A stretch of DNA of 64,000 nucleotides from Clostridiales bacterium (GTDB lineage Bacteria; Bacillota; Clostridia; Oscillospirales; Ruminococcaceae), in NCBI GenBank assembly GCA_019423685.1, contig JAHZAY010000009.1, positions 1 through 64,000 of the forward strand, in the 5' to 3' direction. Position numbers and translations under genes: made by a program. Within the stretch, counting starts at the first letter, position 1, and each line of letters starts with the position of its first letter. The notes beneath the pieces were generated by a model. It was not told the DNA's origin. It saw only the letters and a program-made list of their open reading frames with translations, and searched no databases. Below are positions 41,880 through 51,412 of this stretch, in pieces.

Positions 41880-43469
41880 GTGCGGCTGAACAAAAACAGC
41901 ATCTTTTATCACTGCCTGCTGCTGAGTTCCTCGTCGGTGGTGCTGCAGCTGCTCGGCTTTGGGTACCGCATCCTACTGGGCAGATTGGCCGGCGCACAGG
42001 CCATTGCAGTTTACGGCTTGGTGATGTCCGCCTACAATGTGGTGCTCTCCTGCACGCTGACGGGTGTCGCGCTCTCGGTTTCCCGCATCGCCTCGGGCTA
42101 CCAGGCGCTGGGGCAGGGCAGATCGATTGTGCGCCTGATCCGCACGGCGCTGTTTTTATTTTTGGGATTGTTTTGCCTGTTGGCCATCCCCTTCGGTTTG
42201 GGCAGGGAGTTTTTTGCGCAGAAGGTTTTGGGCAACCCCGAAACGGCCCAAGCCCTTTTGCTGATTGTGCCGTGCCTGTTTTTGACCGGCTTTGAAAATG
42301 TGCACAAGGCCTTTTTCTACGGGACGGGGCAGACCTTTGCGCCCACCATCTCCGAGACGTTGGAGATGCTCTGCCGGATTGTGGGGGCAGCGGCGCTGTT
42401 TTCGGCGGCAAAGGGGCTGGGGCAGTTGAGCAACGGGCAGGCGGCGGCGCTGATCGTGTGCGGGATGATTCTCAGCGAGATGGTGAGCGCGTCATTTTTG
42501 ACCATCCTCTACCGCTTTCGCAGGCGCAAGCTGACCGGGCGGGACGATGTGCCGCTGCACAAGATTTTGGGGGACATCGCATCGGTGGCGGTGCCGGTCT
42601 CGGCGGCGACGCTGCTGGGCAGGCTGATTTCCTCGGCCAACATGGTCTTGATCCCGCGGGTGCTGATGCGCGCCGGGGCGGGGTACGAGGCGGCGATGGA
42701 GGAGTTTGGCGTCCTTTCGGGGATGACCATGCCGATGCTGATGCTGCCCTCGGCCTTTTTTTCGCCGCTCATCACGGTGCTCAGCCCGCGCTTTTCGGCC
42801 GGGAAGGCGCTGGAGGACGAGGCGATGATCCGCCGCAAGGCCGCCAAGGCGCTGCACGTTGTGGGGCTCATCGGCATCCCGTCGATGGCGGCGATCTTGA
42901 CGGTGGGAAAGGAACTGGGGTATCTGCTTTATAAAAACGAACGGGTGGGCGATCACCTGGTGCTGTTGGCAGCGGTGGCGCTGACCGGCTTTTATTATGC
43001 GGTGGCTGAGAGCGTCTTGGAGAGCATCGGGCTGCAAAAGCGGTGTTCCGTCTTGACGGTGGCGGCAAGCTTTTCGGGGCTGTGCTGTACCATGGTGCTG
43101 GGCGGCGCACTGCGCATGGGCATACAGGGATACCTTTGCGGGGAGCTGCTGTCCGCGCTGATGGGGGCAAGTTTTTGCCTGTTCTGGCTGCACCGCCACA
43201 CCGGGCTGCAACTGCGCATCAAAAACTGGGTGGGGCGCCCGCTGCTGGCGGCGGCGACTGCGGCGGCCTTTGCGCGGCTGCTTTTGCGGTGGCTGTGTGC
43301 GGAACCGATCTTGCCGGTGCTGCGGATCGCCTTTGTGCTGGCGGTGTTCTTCTTGCTGTACACCGTGTTCCTGCGGATGCTGGGAACAGACTTTTGGCAG
43401 TATACCCAAAAAACACTTTTGAAAAAGAGAGACTGCGATGGTTGCCAAGCGCCGAAGGGTGTATTATAA
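41880..43469 (+). CDS. SpoVB-like/MOP-superfamily lipid flippase
   Basis: This 529-residue membrane protein has about 14 hydrophobic segments and a start (SSSSVVLQLLGFGYRILLGRLAGAQAIAVYGLVMSAYNVV) typical of SpoVB and related peptidoglycan-precursor or polysaccharide flippases. In spore formers SpoVB acts in cortex synthesis. I start at GTG 41880, because AAAGGAGG is 7 bases from it, while an ATG at 41874 is only 1 base from the site. Its stop lies inside the galM promoter -10. It is separate from the polysaccharide locus, so housekeeping or sporulation is more likely. Confidence 0.85.
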   Translation: MRLNKNSIFYHCLLLSSSSVVLQLLGFGYRILLGRLAGAQAIAVYGLVMSAYNVVLSCTLTGVALSVSRIASGYQALGQGRSIVRLIRTALFLFLGLFCLLAIPFGLGREFFAQKVLGNPETAQALLLIVPCLFLTGFENVHKAFFYGTGQTFAPTISETLEMLCRIVGAAALFSAAKGLGQLSNGQAAALIVCGMILSEMVSASFLTILYRFRRRKLTGRDDVPLHKILGDIASVAVPVSAATLLGRLISSANMVLIPRVLMRAGAGYEAAMEEFGVLSGMTMPMLMLPSAFFSPLITVLSPRFSAGKALEDEAMIRRKAAKALHVVGLIGIPSMAAILTVGKELGYLLYKNERVGDHLVLLAAVALTGFYYAVAESVLESIGLQKRCSVLTVAASFSGLCCTMVLGGALRMGIQGYLCGELLSALMGASFCLFWLHRHTGLQLRIKNWVGRPLLAAATAAAFARLLLRWLCAEPILPVLRIAFVLAVFFLLYTVFLRMLGTDFWQYTQKTLLKKRDCDGCQAPKGVL

Positions 43470-43470
43470 T
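43442..43470 (+). promoter_or_regulatory. Promoter of galM
   Basis: TTGCCA (43442-43447), a 17-base spacer and perfect TATAAT (43465-43470) overlap the last codons of the flippase gene. Confidence 0.72.
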
Positions 43471-43520
43471 GAAATTATCAAAAGGAGATTGCAACGTCCT
43501 AAAAAGAAGGAGGAAGCGAG

Positions 43521-44576
43521 ATGGCGATCGAAAAGAGAGTTTTTGGACATTTACAGGATGGACGTCCGGTCTTTTTATATACCATCACCAACCCCAAAGG
43601 GGCCTCGGTCAGCTTGACCGACTACGGCGCTTCGGTAGTTTCGGTGATGGTGCAGGACGGCAAGGGCTGCATGCGGGACATTGTGCTGGGCTGCGACTGT
43701 GCACAGGACTATGAGCAGCAGACAGCCTGCCTGGGTGCCGTACCGGGTCGGCACGCCAACCGCATCGGAGGGGGAGAGTTTGTGCTCAACGGCCAGGAGT
43801 ATCATCTGGCCATCAACAACGGTCCAAACCATCTGCACGGCGGCCCCACCGGCTTCCACCGCCGCCTGTGGAACGGGGAGATCATCAGCGACCAGAGCGT
43901 CACCTTTTCCCGCTTCAGCCCCGACGGGGAGGAAGGCTATCCGGGCAATCTGGTGGTTTCGGTCAAGTACACCTTTGACGAGGAGAATCGCCTGACGATC
44001 CTCTATCGCGCCCTGTGCGACCGGGATACCGTCATCAACCTGACCAACCACACCTATTTTAACCTGGACGGGCACAATAGCGGCAGCGTGGAGGAGCAGT
44101 GCCTGAAGATCTACGCCGACAGCTTTACCGAGAACGATGCCAACTGCCTGCCGACCGGTCGGATTGTATCGTTGGACAGCGAGGAGGGTGCGGCGATGGA
44201 CTTCCGCAACTTTACTCCCATCGGCAAGCACCTGCACGAGGACAACATTCATCTGAAAAACGGCTCCGGCTACGACCACAACTACATTCTCAAAAAACCG
44301 GACGGCAAGCTCTGCGCGCGCGCGTACAGCCCATCCAGCCGCATCCTGCTGGACTGCCGCACCACCGAGCCGGGTTTGCAGTTTTATACTGGCAACTTTT
44401 TGAGCAGCGCCAATATCCGCGGCAAAGGCGGGGCAGTTTACCAAAACCGTGGGGGATTCTGCCTGGAGACCCAGCATTTCCCTAACGCCATGCAGCACCA
44501 AAACTTTCCATCGGTTGTGCTGCCCGGAGGGGATCTGTACCGCTCCATCACCGAATTCCGCTTTGACATTATTTGA
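43521..44576 (+). CDS. galM: Aldose 1-epimerase (mutarotase)
   Basis: This 351-residue enzyme interconverts alpha and beta anomers of sugars such as galactose and glucose. It shows LTDYGASVVSVMV, GRHANRIGGGEFVLNG, the NNGPNHLHGGPTGFHRRLW block with the catalytic His, LTNHTYFNLDGHNSGSV with the second His, and the C-terminal region with ETQHFPNAMQHQNFPS. GAAGGAGGAAG precedes the ATG. It has its own promoter and terminator. Confidence 0.96.
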   Translation: MAIEKRVFGHLQDGRPVFLYTITNPKGASVSLTDYGASVVSVMVQDGKGCMRDIVLGCDCAQDYEQQTACLGAVPGRHANRIGGGEFVLNGQEYHLAINNGPNHLHGGPTGFHRRLWNGEIISDQSVTFSRFSPDGEEGYPGNLVVSVKYTFDEENRLTILYRALCDRDTVINLTNHTYFNLDGHNSGSVEEQCLKIYADSFTENDANCLPTGRIVSLDSEEGAAMDFRNFTPIGKHLHEDNIHLKNGSGYDHNYILKKPDGKLCARAYSPSSRILLDCRTTEPGLQFYTGNFLSSANIRGKGGAVYQNRGGFCLETQHFPNAMQHQNFPSVVLPGGDLYRSITEFRFDII

Positions 44577-44587
44577 TGTTGCCCCAA

Positions 44588-44618
44588 AACCTGGCCTCCT
44601 TTTCAGCCAGGTTTTTCT
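44588..44618 (+). terminator. Terminator after galM
   Basis: AACCTGGC (44588-44595) pairs with GCCAGGTT (44606-44613) followed by T-rich sequence. Confidence 0.9.
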
Positions 44619-45013
44619 TTTTTTCACCAAATGAAACAAAGTTTTCTAAATTAAATAGAACAAATTGACGGAATTTAGGCAATGAAATTTAGAAAAAGTG
44701 TATAACTTTGAACAGCCTTTTTTATCTATTTAAAGATGAATATAGAAAGATGCATAAAAAGGTGTCGATAAAATTGGCAAAAGGTCGAAAATATTTTTTT
44801 TCAAAAAAAAATAAACTGCGAATATAAAAGATTGAATTTGAATTTTCTTTTAAGAGCCTTTGAATTTTATACAAATTGTATTTTATTCGCTTGGTTTTTT
44901 TGAAAAAAGTGAGCGAAATTAACAAGAAACAGTCTTGACAAAAAAGTGACGAATGTGATTTTTGGGTAAATTGTATATTTTTTCATGTTAAATTTATGAA
45001 GTGGTATATAATA
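44619..45013. other. Very A/T-rich intergenic region upstream of oppA
   Basis: About 395 bases are far richer in A/T than the window as a whole, with many A and T tracts (for example near 44800-44815 and 44895-44905). No ORF has a credible ribosome site. Such A-tract DNA upstream of a strong promoter often acts as an UP element or a binding region for global regulators. Confidence 0.5.
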
Positions 45014-45042
45014 TTGACAAATACAATCTTATCTGCTATCCT
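45014..45042 (+). promoter_or_regulatory. Promoter of the oppABCDF operon
   Basis: TTGACA (45014-45019), a 17-base spacer and TATCCT (45037-45042, followed by AAA) precede oppA by about 190 bases. The same -35 and the unusual TATCCTAAA -10 precede the second oppA gene. Confidence 0.78.
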
Positions 45043-45079
45043 AAATATTAATCATTATTGATGTTATAACGCTCTATTC

Positions 45080-45110
45080 AAAACGGTATAAGATGCTTTA
45101 TACCGTTTTT
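45080..45110 (+). terminator. Hairpin in the opp leader, possible attenuator
   Basis: AAAACGGTATAA (45080-45091) pairs perfectly with TTATACCGTTTT (45098-45109) around GATGCT, ending in five T. It lies between the promoter and oppA, so it should stop part of the transcription. I find no convincing alternative pairing. Confidence 0.6.
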
Positions 45111-45230
45111 CCAGTAGGGCGGAATGACGATCAATCAGATTAGCCCGGAAAAAGAGAAAGAGGGCGGCGTCGAGAGGGTTCTGCCATACAAAGAAGAGCT
45201 CTCCGATATGCGAAGGAGGATCAACTTAAT

Positions 45231-47243
45231 ATGAAAAAGACACTTACTAGACTGCTGGCGCTGGCTTTGACAGCGGCTATGGTCCTGACAGGCTGCAGCA
45301 GTGGAAACAAAGGGGGAGACGCAAATTCTGAAAGCGGTAATGCCGCAAGCGGAACCCAGAACGAGGATACTTCGGAAAATGCCATCAAGGACCTGTACAT
45401 TCCGAGGCTTGCCACCAGAGAGCTCGAGACCTTCAACATTCTGTATACACAGCGTGCAGAGGACGGCGAGAACCTGACCAGCCTTGTAGACGGCCTGCTG
45501 GAATCGAACCCGAAGGGCGAGCTGGTTCCATGTATCGCACAGGAGTGGGGAACAGAGGACGGTGGTCTGACCTGGACCTTTAAGCTCCGTGACAACGCGA
45601 AGTGGGTAGACATGAACGGCAACGAGAAAGCAAACGTCGCAGCAAACGACTTTGCAACCGGCCTGGAGTGGGTGCTCAACTTCTACAAGAACGATTCCAA
45701 CAACACCGCAATGCCGATGGAGATGATTAAGGGCGCTCAGGAGTACTACGAGTACACCAAGACCCTCAGCAAGGAAGAGGCACAGGCGCTGGATGCCAGC
45801 GAAGGTTCCAAGTTCCGTGAAATGGTCGGCATTGAGACCCCGGATGATTACACCGTTGTTTACACCTGCGTAACCCAGAAACCGTATTTCGATTCTCTGG
45901 CTTCTTACGTTGCACTGTACCCGATGTCTCAGGGCATGGTCGACGAGCTGGGCGGCGTAGATGCGGTTCGCTCGATGAACAACGAGAACATGTGGTACAA
46001 TGGTTGCTACACCATGACCTCTTACATCCAGGGCAATGAGAAAGTATTCACCAAGAACCCGATGTATTGGGATACTGAATGCACCCTGTTCGACACAGTC
46101 ACCGTGAAAATGGTTGAGTCCAACGACGTTGCATTCCAGCTGTATCAGAGCGGCGACGTGGACTATGTACAGCTCACTGAGAGCCAGCTGACCACCATTG
46201 CTAGAGACCCAAGCAACCAGCTCTACGATTACCTGGTACCGGATGTTCCTTCTCACTTCTCCTACCAGATCCAGTTCAACTACAACAAGCTGAACTCCGA
46301 CGGCACACCAGATACAAACTGGAACACCGCGATCGCAAACGAGGCGTTCCGCCTGTCCTGGTGGTACGGCCTGGATCTGTCCGAGTTCTGGAAGAGAACC
46401 AACGCAATTGACCCGTTCTCCTGCGAGAACAACTGCTTCACTATGAAGGGTCTGGTCTACACCTCCGATGGCACCGACTATACCCAGCTGGTAGAAGACA
46501 GACTTGGTTTGCCGGAGAAAAACGGCCAGACAATGGTAAGACTGGATGCTGACAAAGCAGCTCAGTACAAACAGCAGGCGATCGACGAATTGACCGCAGC
46601 CGGAGTTACCTTCCCGGTTGAGGTTGACTACTACATCTCCGCTTCCAGCCAGACCGCTCTGGACAGTGCAAATGTACTGGCACAGACAATCTCTGACAGC
46701 CTGGGCGACGATTACGTCAAACTGAATATCAATACTTATGTATCCAGTTCCAACACCGAGGTTATTGTTCCACATCTGCATTCCTTCACCATCAACGGTT
46801 GGGGCGCAGACTATGGTGACCCGCAGAATTACCTGGGCCAGATGGTTTACGGACCAGAAAGTGCTTACTATTCTCAGAACTATACCTACGTCAATGAGCT
46901 TACCGAGAACGAAAACAACGCTGATCTGATTGCTACTTTGACTGAATTCACCGACATGGTTTCTCAGGCAGATGCAATCACCGACGACATGGATGCAAGA
47001 TACAATGCCTATGCAGATGCAGAGGCCTATATGCTTGAACATGCGCTGGTACTGCCTTGCTATTACCAGGTTGGCTGGTGCTTGACCAGAGTAGACAACG
47101 ACACCAAGATGCAGCCAATGTTCGGCAGCGTCGGCGACAAAATGAAGAACTGGGGCAGCAATGCTGACGGCTATACCAGCGAAGAAAAGGGTGTGGCTGA
47201 ACAGATTGCAGCATATACTTCCGAACAGTCAGGAGTTGAATAA
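45231..47243 (+). CDS. oppA: Oligopeptide ABC transporter substrate-binding lipoprotein 1
   Basis: This 670-residue lipoprotein has a signal peptide with lipobox LTGC (Cys about residue 22), a Ser/Gly/Asn-rich linker and an SBP_bac_5 domain. The domain includes WTFKLRDNAKWVDMNG, VAANDFATGLEWVLN, MWYNGCYTMTSYIQGNEKVFTKNPMYWD and TVKMVESNDVAFQLYQSGDVDY. It captures peptides or similar ligands outside the cell. It is longer than classical OppA (about 540). GCGAAGGAGGATC precedes the ATG. Codon choice differs from the polysaccharide genes and suggests high expression. A close paralogue lies 6 kb downstream. Confidence 0.93.
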   Translation: MKKTLTRLLALALTAAMVLTGCSSGNKGGDANSESGNAASGTQNEDTSENAIKDLYIPRLATRELETFNILYTQRAEDGENLTSLVDGLLESNPKGELVPCIAQEWGTEDGGLTWTFKLRDNAKWVDMNGNEKANVAANDFATGLEWVLNFYKNDSNNTAMPMEMIKGAQEYYEYTKTLSKEEAQALDASEGSKFREMVGIETPDDYTVVYTCVTQKPYFDSLASYVALYPMSQGMVDELGGVDAVRSMNNENMWYNGCYTMTSYIQGNEKVFTKNPMYWDTECTLFDTVTVKMVESNDVAFQLYQSGDVDYVQLTESQLTTIARDPSNQLYDYLVPDVPSHFSYQIQFNYNKLNSDGTPDTNWNTAIANEAFRLSWWYGLDLSEFWKRTNAIDPFSCENNCFTMKGLVYTSDGTDYTQLVEDRLGLPEKNGQTMVRLDADKAAQYKQQAIDELTAAGVTFPVEVDYYISASSQTALDSANVLAQTISDSLGDDYVKLNINTYVSSSNTEVIVPHLHSFTINGWGADYGDPQNYLGQMVYGPESAYYSQNYTYVNELTENENNADLIATLTEFTDMVSQADAITDDMDARYNAYADAEAYMLEHALVLPCYYQVGWCLTRVDNDTKMQPMFGSVGDKMKNWGSNADGYTSEEKGVAEQIAAYTSEQSGVE

Positions 47244-47246
47244 AGA

Positions 47247-48197
47247 ATGCTGAAATACACCATCAGAAGGTTAGCAGAGTCCCTGGTAACAGTATTGATT
47301 ATTGTTACAATCGTATTCTTGCTGTTAAGACTGCTTCCGACCGACTACTATTTCACAGAAGAACAGCTGATGAAATTCACCGAGGAACAGAAGCAGGAAC
47401 AGCTTCTTGCAGCGGGACTTCTTGACCCAATCCCGAAACAGCTGATGAACTTTTACAACGACTTGATCCACCTCGACTTTGGTGAATCCAGACGTATTCA
47501 GAACGGTGTATCGGTTCTTAAGGTTATCGGCGATAAATTCGCAATTTCCATGCAGTTAGGTCTTATTGCGATCGCCATTTCCGTTATTATCGGTGTTCCG
47601 CTGGGTATCCTGCAGACACGATTTAAGAATAAGGTTCCGGATCACATCGTCACTGTTTATACCATCTTTGTAAACGCGGTACCGGCGCTGGTATCTTACT
47701 CTTTGGTCTTGATCTTCGGTTCCCGAGTGCTGGGACTGCCGTCCATGTACTCGACCCGTAACCCAGGCCCATCCAGTGTTCTGCCAATCGTTTGCTTGTC
47801 GATGACCTCTATCGCTTGGTACGCTCTGTGGACCAGACGTTATATGATTGATGAGCTGAACAAGGATTACATCAAACTGGCCCGCGTAAAAGGTTTGAGC
47901 AACCGCTCGATCATGGTTAGACACGTACTGAGAAACGCTTTCGTTCCGATTGCGCAGTACCTGCCACAGTCCATGCTGTTGACCATCGGCGGCTCCCTGC
48001 TGGTTGAGAGATTCTTCTCTGTACCTGGCATGGGCCCTCTGCTGACCGACTCTATCCAGCGTTACGACACCAGCGTTGTACAGACTCTGGTAATGCTCTA
48101 CGCTGCTTTGAGTATTCTGGGTGTATTCCTGGGCGACGTTCTGATGATGATCATTGACCCGAGAATTACACTTGCCAATAAGGGAGGTACAAGATAG
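47247..48197 (+). CDS. oppB: Oligopeptide ABC transporter permease, OppB-like
   Basis: This 316-residue inner-membrane permease has an N-terminal helix (about 10-30) and the binding-protein-dependent domain with five further helices. ALWTRRYMIDELNKDYIKLARVKGLSNRSIM (EAA loop, about 195-225) contacts the ATPases. It starts three bases after oppA and its stop overlaps the oppC start by one base. Confidence 0.94.
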   Translation: MLKYTIRRLAESLVTVLIIVTIVFLLLRLLPTDYYFTEEQLMKFTEEQKQEQLLAAGLLDPIPKQLMNFYNDLIHLDFGESRRIQNGVSVLKVIGDKFAISMQLGLIAIAISVIIGVPLGILQTRFKNKVPDHIVTVYTIFVNAVPALVSYSLVLIFGSRVLGLPSMYSTRNPGPSSVLPIVCLSMTSIAWYALWTRRYMIDELNKDYIKLARVKGLSNRSIMVRHVLRNAFVPIAQYLPQSMLLTIGGSLLVERFFSVPGMGPLLTDSIQRYDTSVVQTLVMLYAALSILGVFLGDVLMMIIDPRITLANKGGTR

Positions 48198-49144
48198 TGG
48201 AAGAGAACAAAGTAATGGATCAGAAAATTGAAAACGAGGATGAACTCTTTCACTTTGTAGAGTATTCTCCTGAAGCGGCTGAGATGATCGGTTACTCGGA
48301 TTATTCTTACTGGAAATCGGTATTCCAGAACTTCCTGAAGAGAAAATCCGCTGTTGCCCTGAGCATTGTATTTATCGCTCTGGTTATCTTCTCCTTCATC
48401 GCACTTGCAATCGGCAAATATAACTATGCAGATCTGGTAACCGACTCCTCCAAAGCGTTCATCAACCCGAACGCAGAGTACTGGTTCGGTACCGATAACA
48501 TCGGACGTGACTACTGGTGCCAGGTATGGTACGCAGCACAGACCTCCATCAAACTGGCGTTGATCGTTGGTATTGGTGAGTGCGCTGTCGGTATCACCAT
48601 CGGCTGTCTGTGGGGCTATGTCCGCAAGCTGGACACCTTCTTCACCGAGCTGTACAACATCATCAACAGCGTTCCTCAGATCATCTACATGACCCTGATC
48701 GCTCTGATGATCGGCCAGAGCTTCACCATCATGTGCGTATCGCTGATCGCGTTCCACTGGTTGGTAATGGCCCGTAACGTCCGCAACCTCGTTATGATCT
48801 ACCGCGACCGTGAGTTCAACCTGGCTTCCAGAACGCTGGGTACTCCGATCTACCGCATCCTGATCAAGAACCTGCTGCCGCAGCTGGTCAGCGTTATCAT
48901 CCTCCGTTTGGCTCTGTCCATCCCGGGCACCATCAACATGGAGACCACACTGTCCTACCTCGGCCTCGGCCTTGACATCAACACTCCTTCTCTGGGTATT
49001 CTTTTGAGAAACGCAAGAAGCTACTTCCTGGACTACCCATACCTGCTGATCTTCCCAGCAGTCATCGTATCGGTAATCACCATTACGTTCTACCTGATCG
49101 GTAACGCATTCTCGGATGCTTCCGACCCACGTAACCACGTATAA
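48197..49144 (+). CDS. oppC: Oligopeptide ABC transporter permease, OppC-like
   Basis: This 315-residue permease carries the OppC N-terminal domain (FLKRKSAVALSIVFIALVIFSF, first helix), the motif YWFGTDNIGRDYWCQVWYAAQTSI, and the EAA loop REFNLASRTLGTPIYRILIKNLLPQL. It pairs with OppB. The start is a GTG whose first base is the last base of the oppB stop; the preceding GGGAGG is the ribosome site. Confidence 0.94.
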   Translation: MEENKVMDQKIENEDELFHFVEYSPEAAEMIGYSDYSYWKSVFQNFLKRKSAVALSIVFIALVIFSFIALAIGKYNYADLVTDSSKAFINPNAEYWFGTDNIGRDYWCQVWYAAQTSIKLALIVGIGECAVGITIGCLWGYVRKLDTFFTELYNIINSVPQIIYMTLIALMIGQSFTIMCVSLIAFHWLVMARNVRNLVMIYRDREFNLASRTLGTPIYRILIKNLLPQLVSVIILRLALSIPGTINMETTLSYLGLGLDINTPSLGILLRNARSYFLDYPYLLIFPAVIVSVITITFYLIGNAFSDASDPRNHV

Positions 49145-49168
49145 TCGAAAGAACAGGAGGCAAGCATA

Positions 49169-50209
49169 ATGGCAAAAGAACCTATTTTATCTGCTAAAGA
49201 TGTAGAAATCCAGTTCAGTTTGCGTGGCCGTAAATTGATGGCGATCAGAAAATGCTCTCTTGATCTGTATGAAGGAGAGACACTGGCCATCGTAGGTGAA
49301 TCTGGTTCCGGTAAATCTGTATTTACAAAGTCGTTCATCGGCATGCTGGATGCCAACGGCAGCATCGTCAATGGCTCCATCATGTACAACGGCGTCGATA
49401 TCTCCAAATATAAAACTGAAAAAGAATGGATGACCATTCGCGGCAAAAAGATCGCGATGGTTATGCAGGACCCAATGACCTCCCTGAACCCGCTGAAGAA
49501 GATCGGCAAACAGATCCAGGAAAGCATTGAGCTGCACCAGGGCCTGAAAGGCGAAGCGGCCAAAAAAGAAGCGATCGAGATGCTCAAACGTGTAGGTATC
49601 CCTGATCCAGAGCGCCGCTACAACCAGTATCCGCACGAGTTCTCCGGTGGTATGAGACAGCGTGTTGTTATCGCGATCGCTGTAGCCTGCCGTCCGCAGA
49701 TCCTGATCTGCGACGAGCCAACCACCGCGCTGGACGTTACCATTCAGGCACAGATTCTGGATCTGATCCACAGCCTGCAGAACGAGCTGCACATGACCGT
49801 TATCTACATCACCCACGACCTGGGCGTTGTAGCGAATGTTGCGGACCGCGTTGCAGTTATGTACGCTGGTCAGATTGTTGAGTACGGACTGGTCAACGAG
49901 ATCTTCTATGATGCTTGGCATCCATACACCTGGGCGCTGCTGTCCGCACTGCCACAGCTGGGCGTCAAGGGTCAAGATCTGCCGTCCATCGACGGTACAC
50001 CACCGAACCTCTTCAACGTCATCAAAGGCGATGCGTTTGCTCCACGTAACCGTCACGCCCTTGCAATTGACTTTGTAAAGGAACCGCCGTTCTTCAGCAT
50101 TTCTGAAACTCATAAGGCTAAGACTTGGTATCTGGATCCGCGCGCTCCAAAGATCGAGCAGCCAGACTCCATTCGCCGTCTGCGTGAAAAAATGAGAGAG
50201 AGAGGTTAA
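49169..50209 (+). CDS. oppD: Oligopeptide ABC transporter ATPase, OppD-like
   Basis: This 346-residue ATPase has Walker A GESGSGKS (about 42-49), signature FSGGMRQR, Walker B LICDEPTTALD, the H-loop THDLG and the C-terminal OppD/DppD region (LPQLGVKGQDLPSIDGTPPNL). That region in homologues binds a [4Fe-4S] cluster, but the usual Cys set is not evident here. GAACAGGAGG precedes the ATG. Its stop overlaps the oppF start. Confidence 0.95.
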   Translation: MAKEPILSAKDVEIQFSLRGRKLMAIRKCSLDLYEGETLAIVGESGSGKSVFTKSFIGMLDANGSIVNGSIMYNGVDISKYKTEKEWMTIRGKKIAMVMQDPMTSLNPLKKIGKQIQESIELHQGLKGEAAKKEAIEMLKRVGIPDPERRYNQYPHEFSGGMRQRVVIAIAVACRPQILICDEPTTALDVTIQAQILDLIHSLQNELHMTVIYITHDLGVVANVADRVAVMYAGQIVEYGLVNEIFYDAWHPYTWALLSALPQLGVKGQDLPSIDGTPPNLFNVIKGDAFAPRNRHALAIDFVKEPPFFSISETHKAKTWYLDPRAPKIEQPDSIRRLREKMRERG

Positions 50210-51153
50210 TGGGAATGGCAGAGAGAGAAAAATTAGTTGAATTAAAAGACGTACAGATCACATTTGGATCTGGCCGTAAAAAGTTTGTTGCGGTTAACGA
50301 TGTCAACTTCGATATCTATAAAGGTGAAACCTTCTCTCTGGTAGGTGAGTCCGGTTCCGGTAAAACTACCATTGGCCGTGCAATCCTTCGCATCAATCCG
50401 GTATCCTCCGGCGAGATCCTCTTCAAGGGCCAAAGAATCAGTGGTAAGATCTCCAAGGATCTGGATAAAGAGGTCATCCGCAAATGCCAGATGATCTTCC
50501 AGGACCCAATGGCTTCCCTGAATGAGAGAGCAAAGGTTGACTACATCATCTCCGAAGGTCTGATCAACTTCCATCTGTATAAGGATGAGAAGGAGCGCGA
50601 GGAAAAAGTACAGCGCGTTCTGCACGAGGTAGGTCTGCTGCCGGAGTTCGCTTCCCGTTTCCCACACGAGTTCTCGGGTGGTCAGAGACAGCGTATCGGT
50701 ATTGCCCGTGCGCTGATCATGGAGCCTGAGTTCATCGTTGCCGACGAGCCGATCTCTGCGCTGGACGTTTCTATCCGTGCGCAGGTACTGAACCTGCTCA
50801 ACCGTCTGAAGAAGAGCAGAGGCCTGACCTATCTGTTCATCGCGCATGACCTGTCTGTTGTACGCTTTATTTCTGACCGAATTGCGGTTATCCACAAAGG
50901 TCAGATCGTCGAGCTGTCGGAGGCAGAAGAGCTTTTCCGTCATCCGCTGCATCCTTACACCAAGGCTCTGCTGTCTGCGGTTCCAACTCCAGACCCGGAA
51001 GTCGAAAAGAAGAAGAAGCTCCTTGTTTACGATCCAAGTGTGCATGATTACTCTGTTGACAAACCGGTTTGGGAAGAGATCCTCCCCGGACACTTTGTTC
51101 ACGGAAATCAGCGTGAGCTTGAACAGTACAGAAACGAGATTGCAAAATCTTAG
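50209..51153 (+). CDS. oppF: Oligopeptide ABC transporter ATPase, OppF-like
   Basis: This 314-residue ATPase is the partner of OppD. It shows Walker A GESGSGKT, MIFQDPMASLNERAKV, signature FSGGQRQR, Walker B FIVADEPISALD and the C-terminal HPYTKALLSAVPTPDP. It starts in a TAATG junction with oppD, so translation is coupled. A strong terminator closes the five-gene operon. Confidence 0.95.
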   Translation: MGMAEREKLVELKDVQITFGSGRKKFVAVNDVNFDIYKGETFSLVGESGSGKTTIGRAILRINPVSSGEILFKGQRISGKISKDLDKEVIRKCQMIFQDPMASLNERAKVDYIISEGLINFHLYKDEKEREEKVQRVLHEVGLLPEFASRFPHEFSGGQRQRIGIARALIMEPEFIVADEPISALDVSIRAQVLNLLNRLKKSRGLTYLFIAHDLSVVRFISDRIAVIHKGQIVELSEAEELFRHPLHPYTKALLSAVPTPDPEVEKKKKLLVYDPSVHDYSVDKPVWEEILPGHFVHGNQRELEQYRNEIAKS

Positions 51154-51160
51154 CAACATA

Positions 51161-51197
51161 AAAAAGAAGCTGCCTGATCAGGCGGCTTCTTTTTTTA
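51161..51197 (+). terminator. Terminator of the oppABCDF operon
   Basis: AAGAAGCTGCC (51164-51174) pairs with GGCGGCTTCTT (51181-51191, one U-G pair), followed by a long T run. Confidence 0.93.
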
Positions 51198-51285
51198 TAT
51201 TTGGAAAATCATAGAAACTTTAACAAAGTAAATTGCAAAATTGTCATCATATTAAACAAAAAATATCACATTAGTGAAATAATTA

Positions 51286-51314
51286 TTGACATATTTTCTG
51301 AAAGATGGTATCCT
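51286..51314 (+). promoter_or_regulatory. Promoter of the second oppA gene with CodY-like box
   Basis: TTGACA (51286-51291), a 17-base spacer and TATCCT (51309-51314, then AAA) repeat the architecture of the opp operon promoter. The spacer contains TATTTTCTGAAAGAT (51292-51306), three mismatches from the CodY consensus AATTTTCWGAAAATT. CodY commonly represses peptide uptake; its action here is inference. Confidence 0.7.
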
Positions 51315-51412
51315 AAAACTGTTCTTTTCATTGTATGATGTTGTGGCAGAATAAAAGGGACGTCATATGATGAAAAAAGAGAGTATTATCTCAGAAGAGA
51401 AGGAGGATACGT

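Noticed and set aside
45135..47042. A 635-codon open frame on the minus strand opposite oppA
   Set aside because: It mirrors the codon structure of the strongly supported oppA gene, lacks a ribosome site and shows no family motif. Similar long antisense frames lie opposite glgP, the ABC genes, hydA and oppF.
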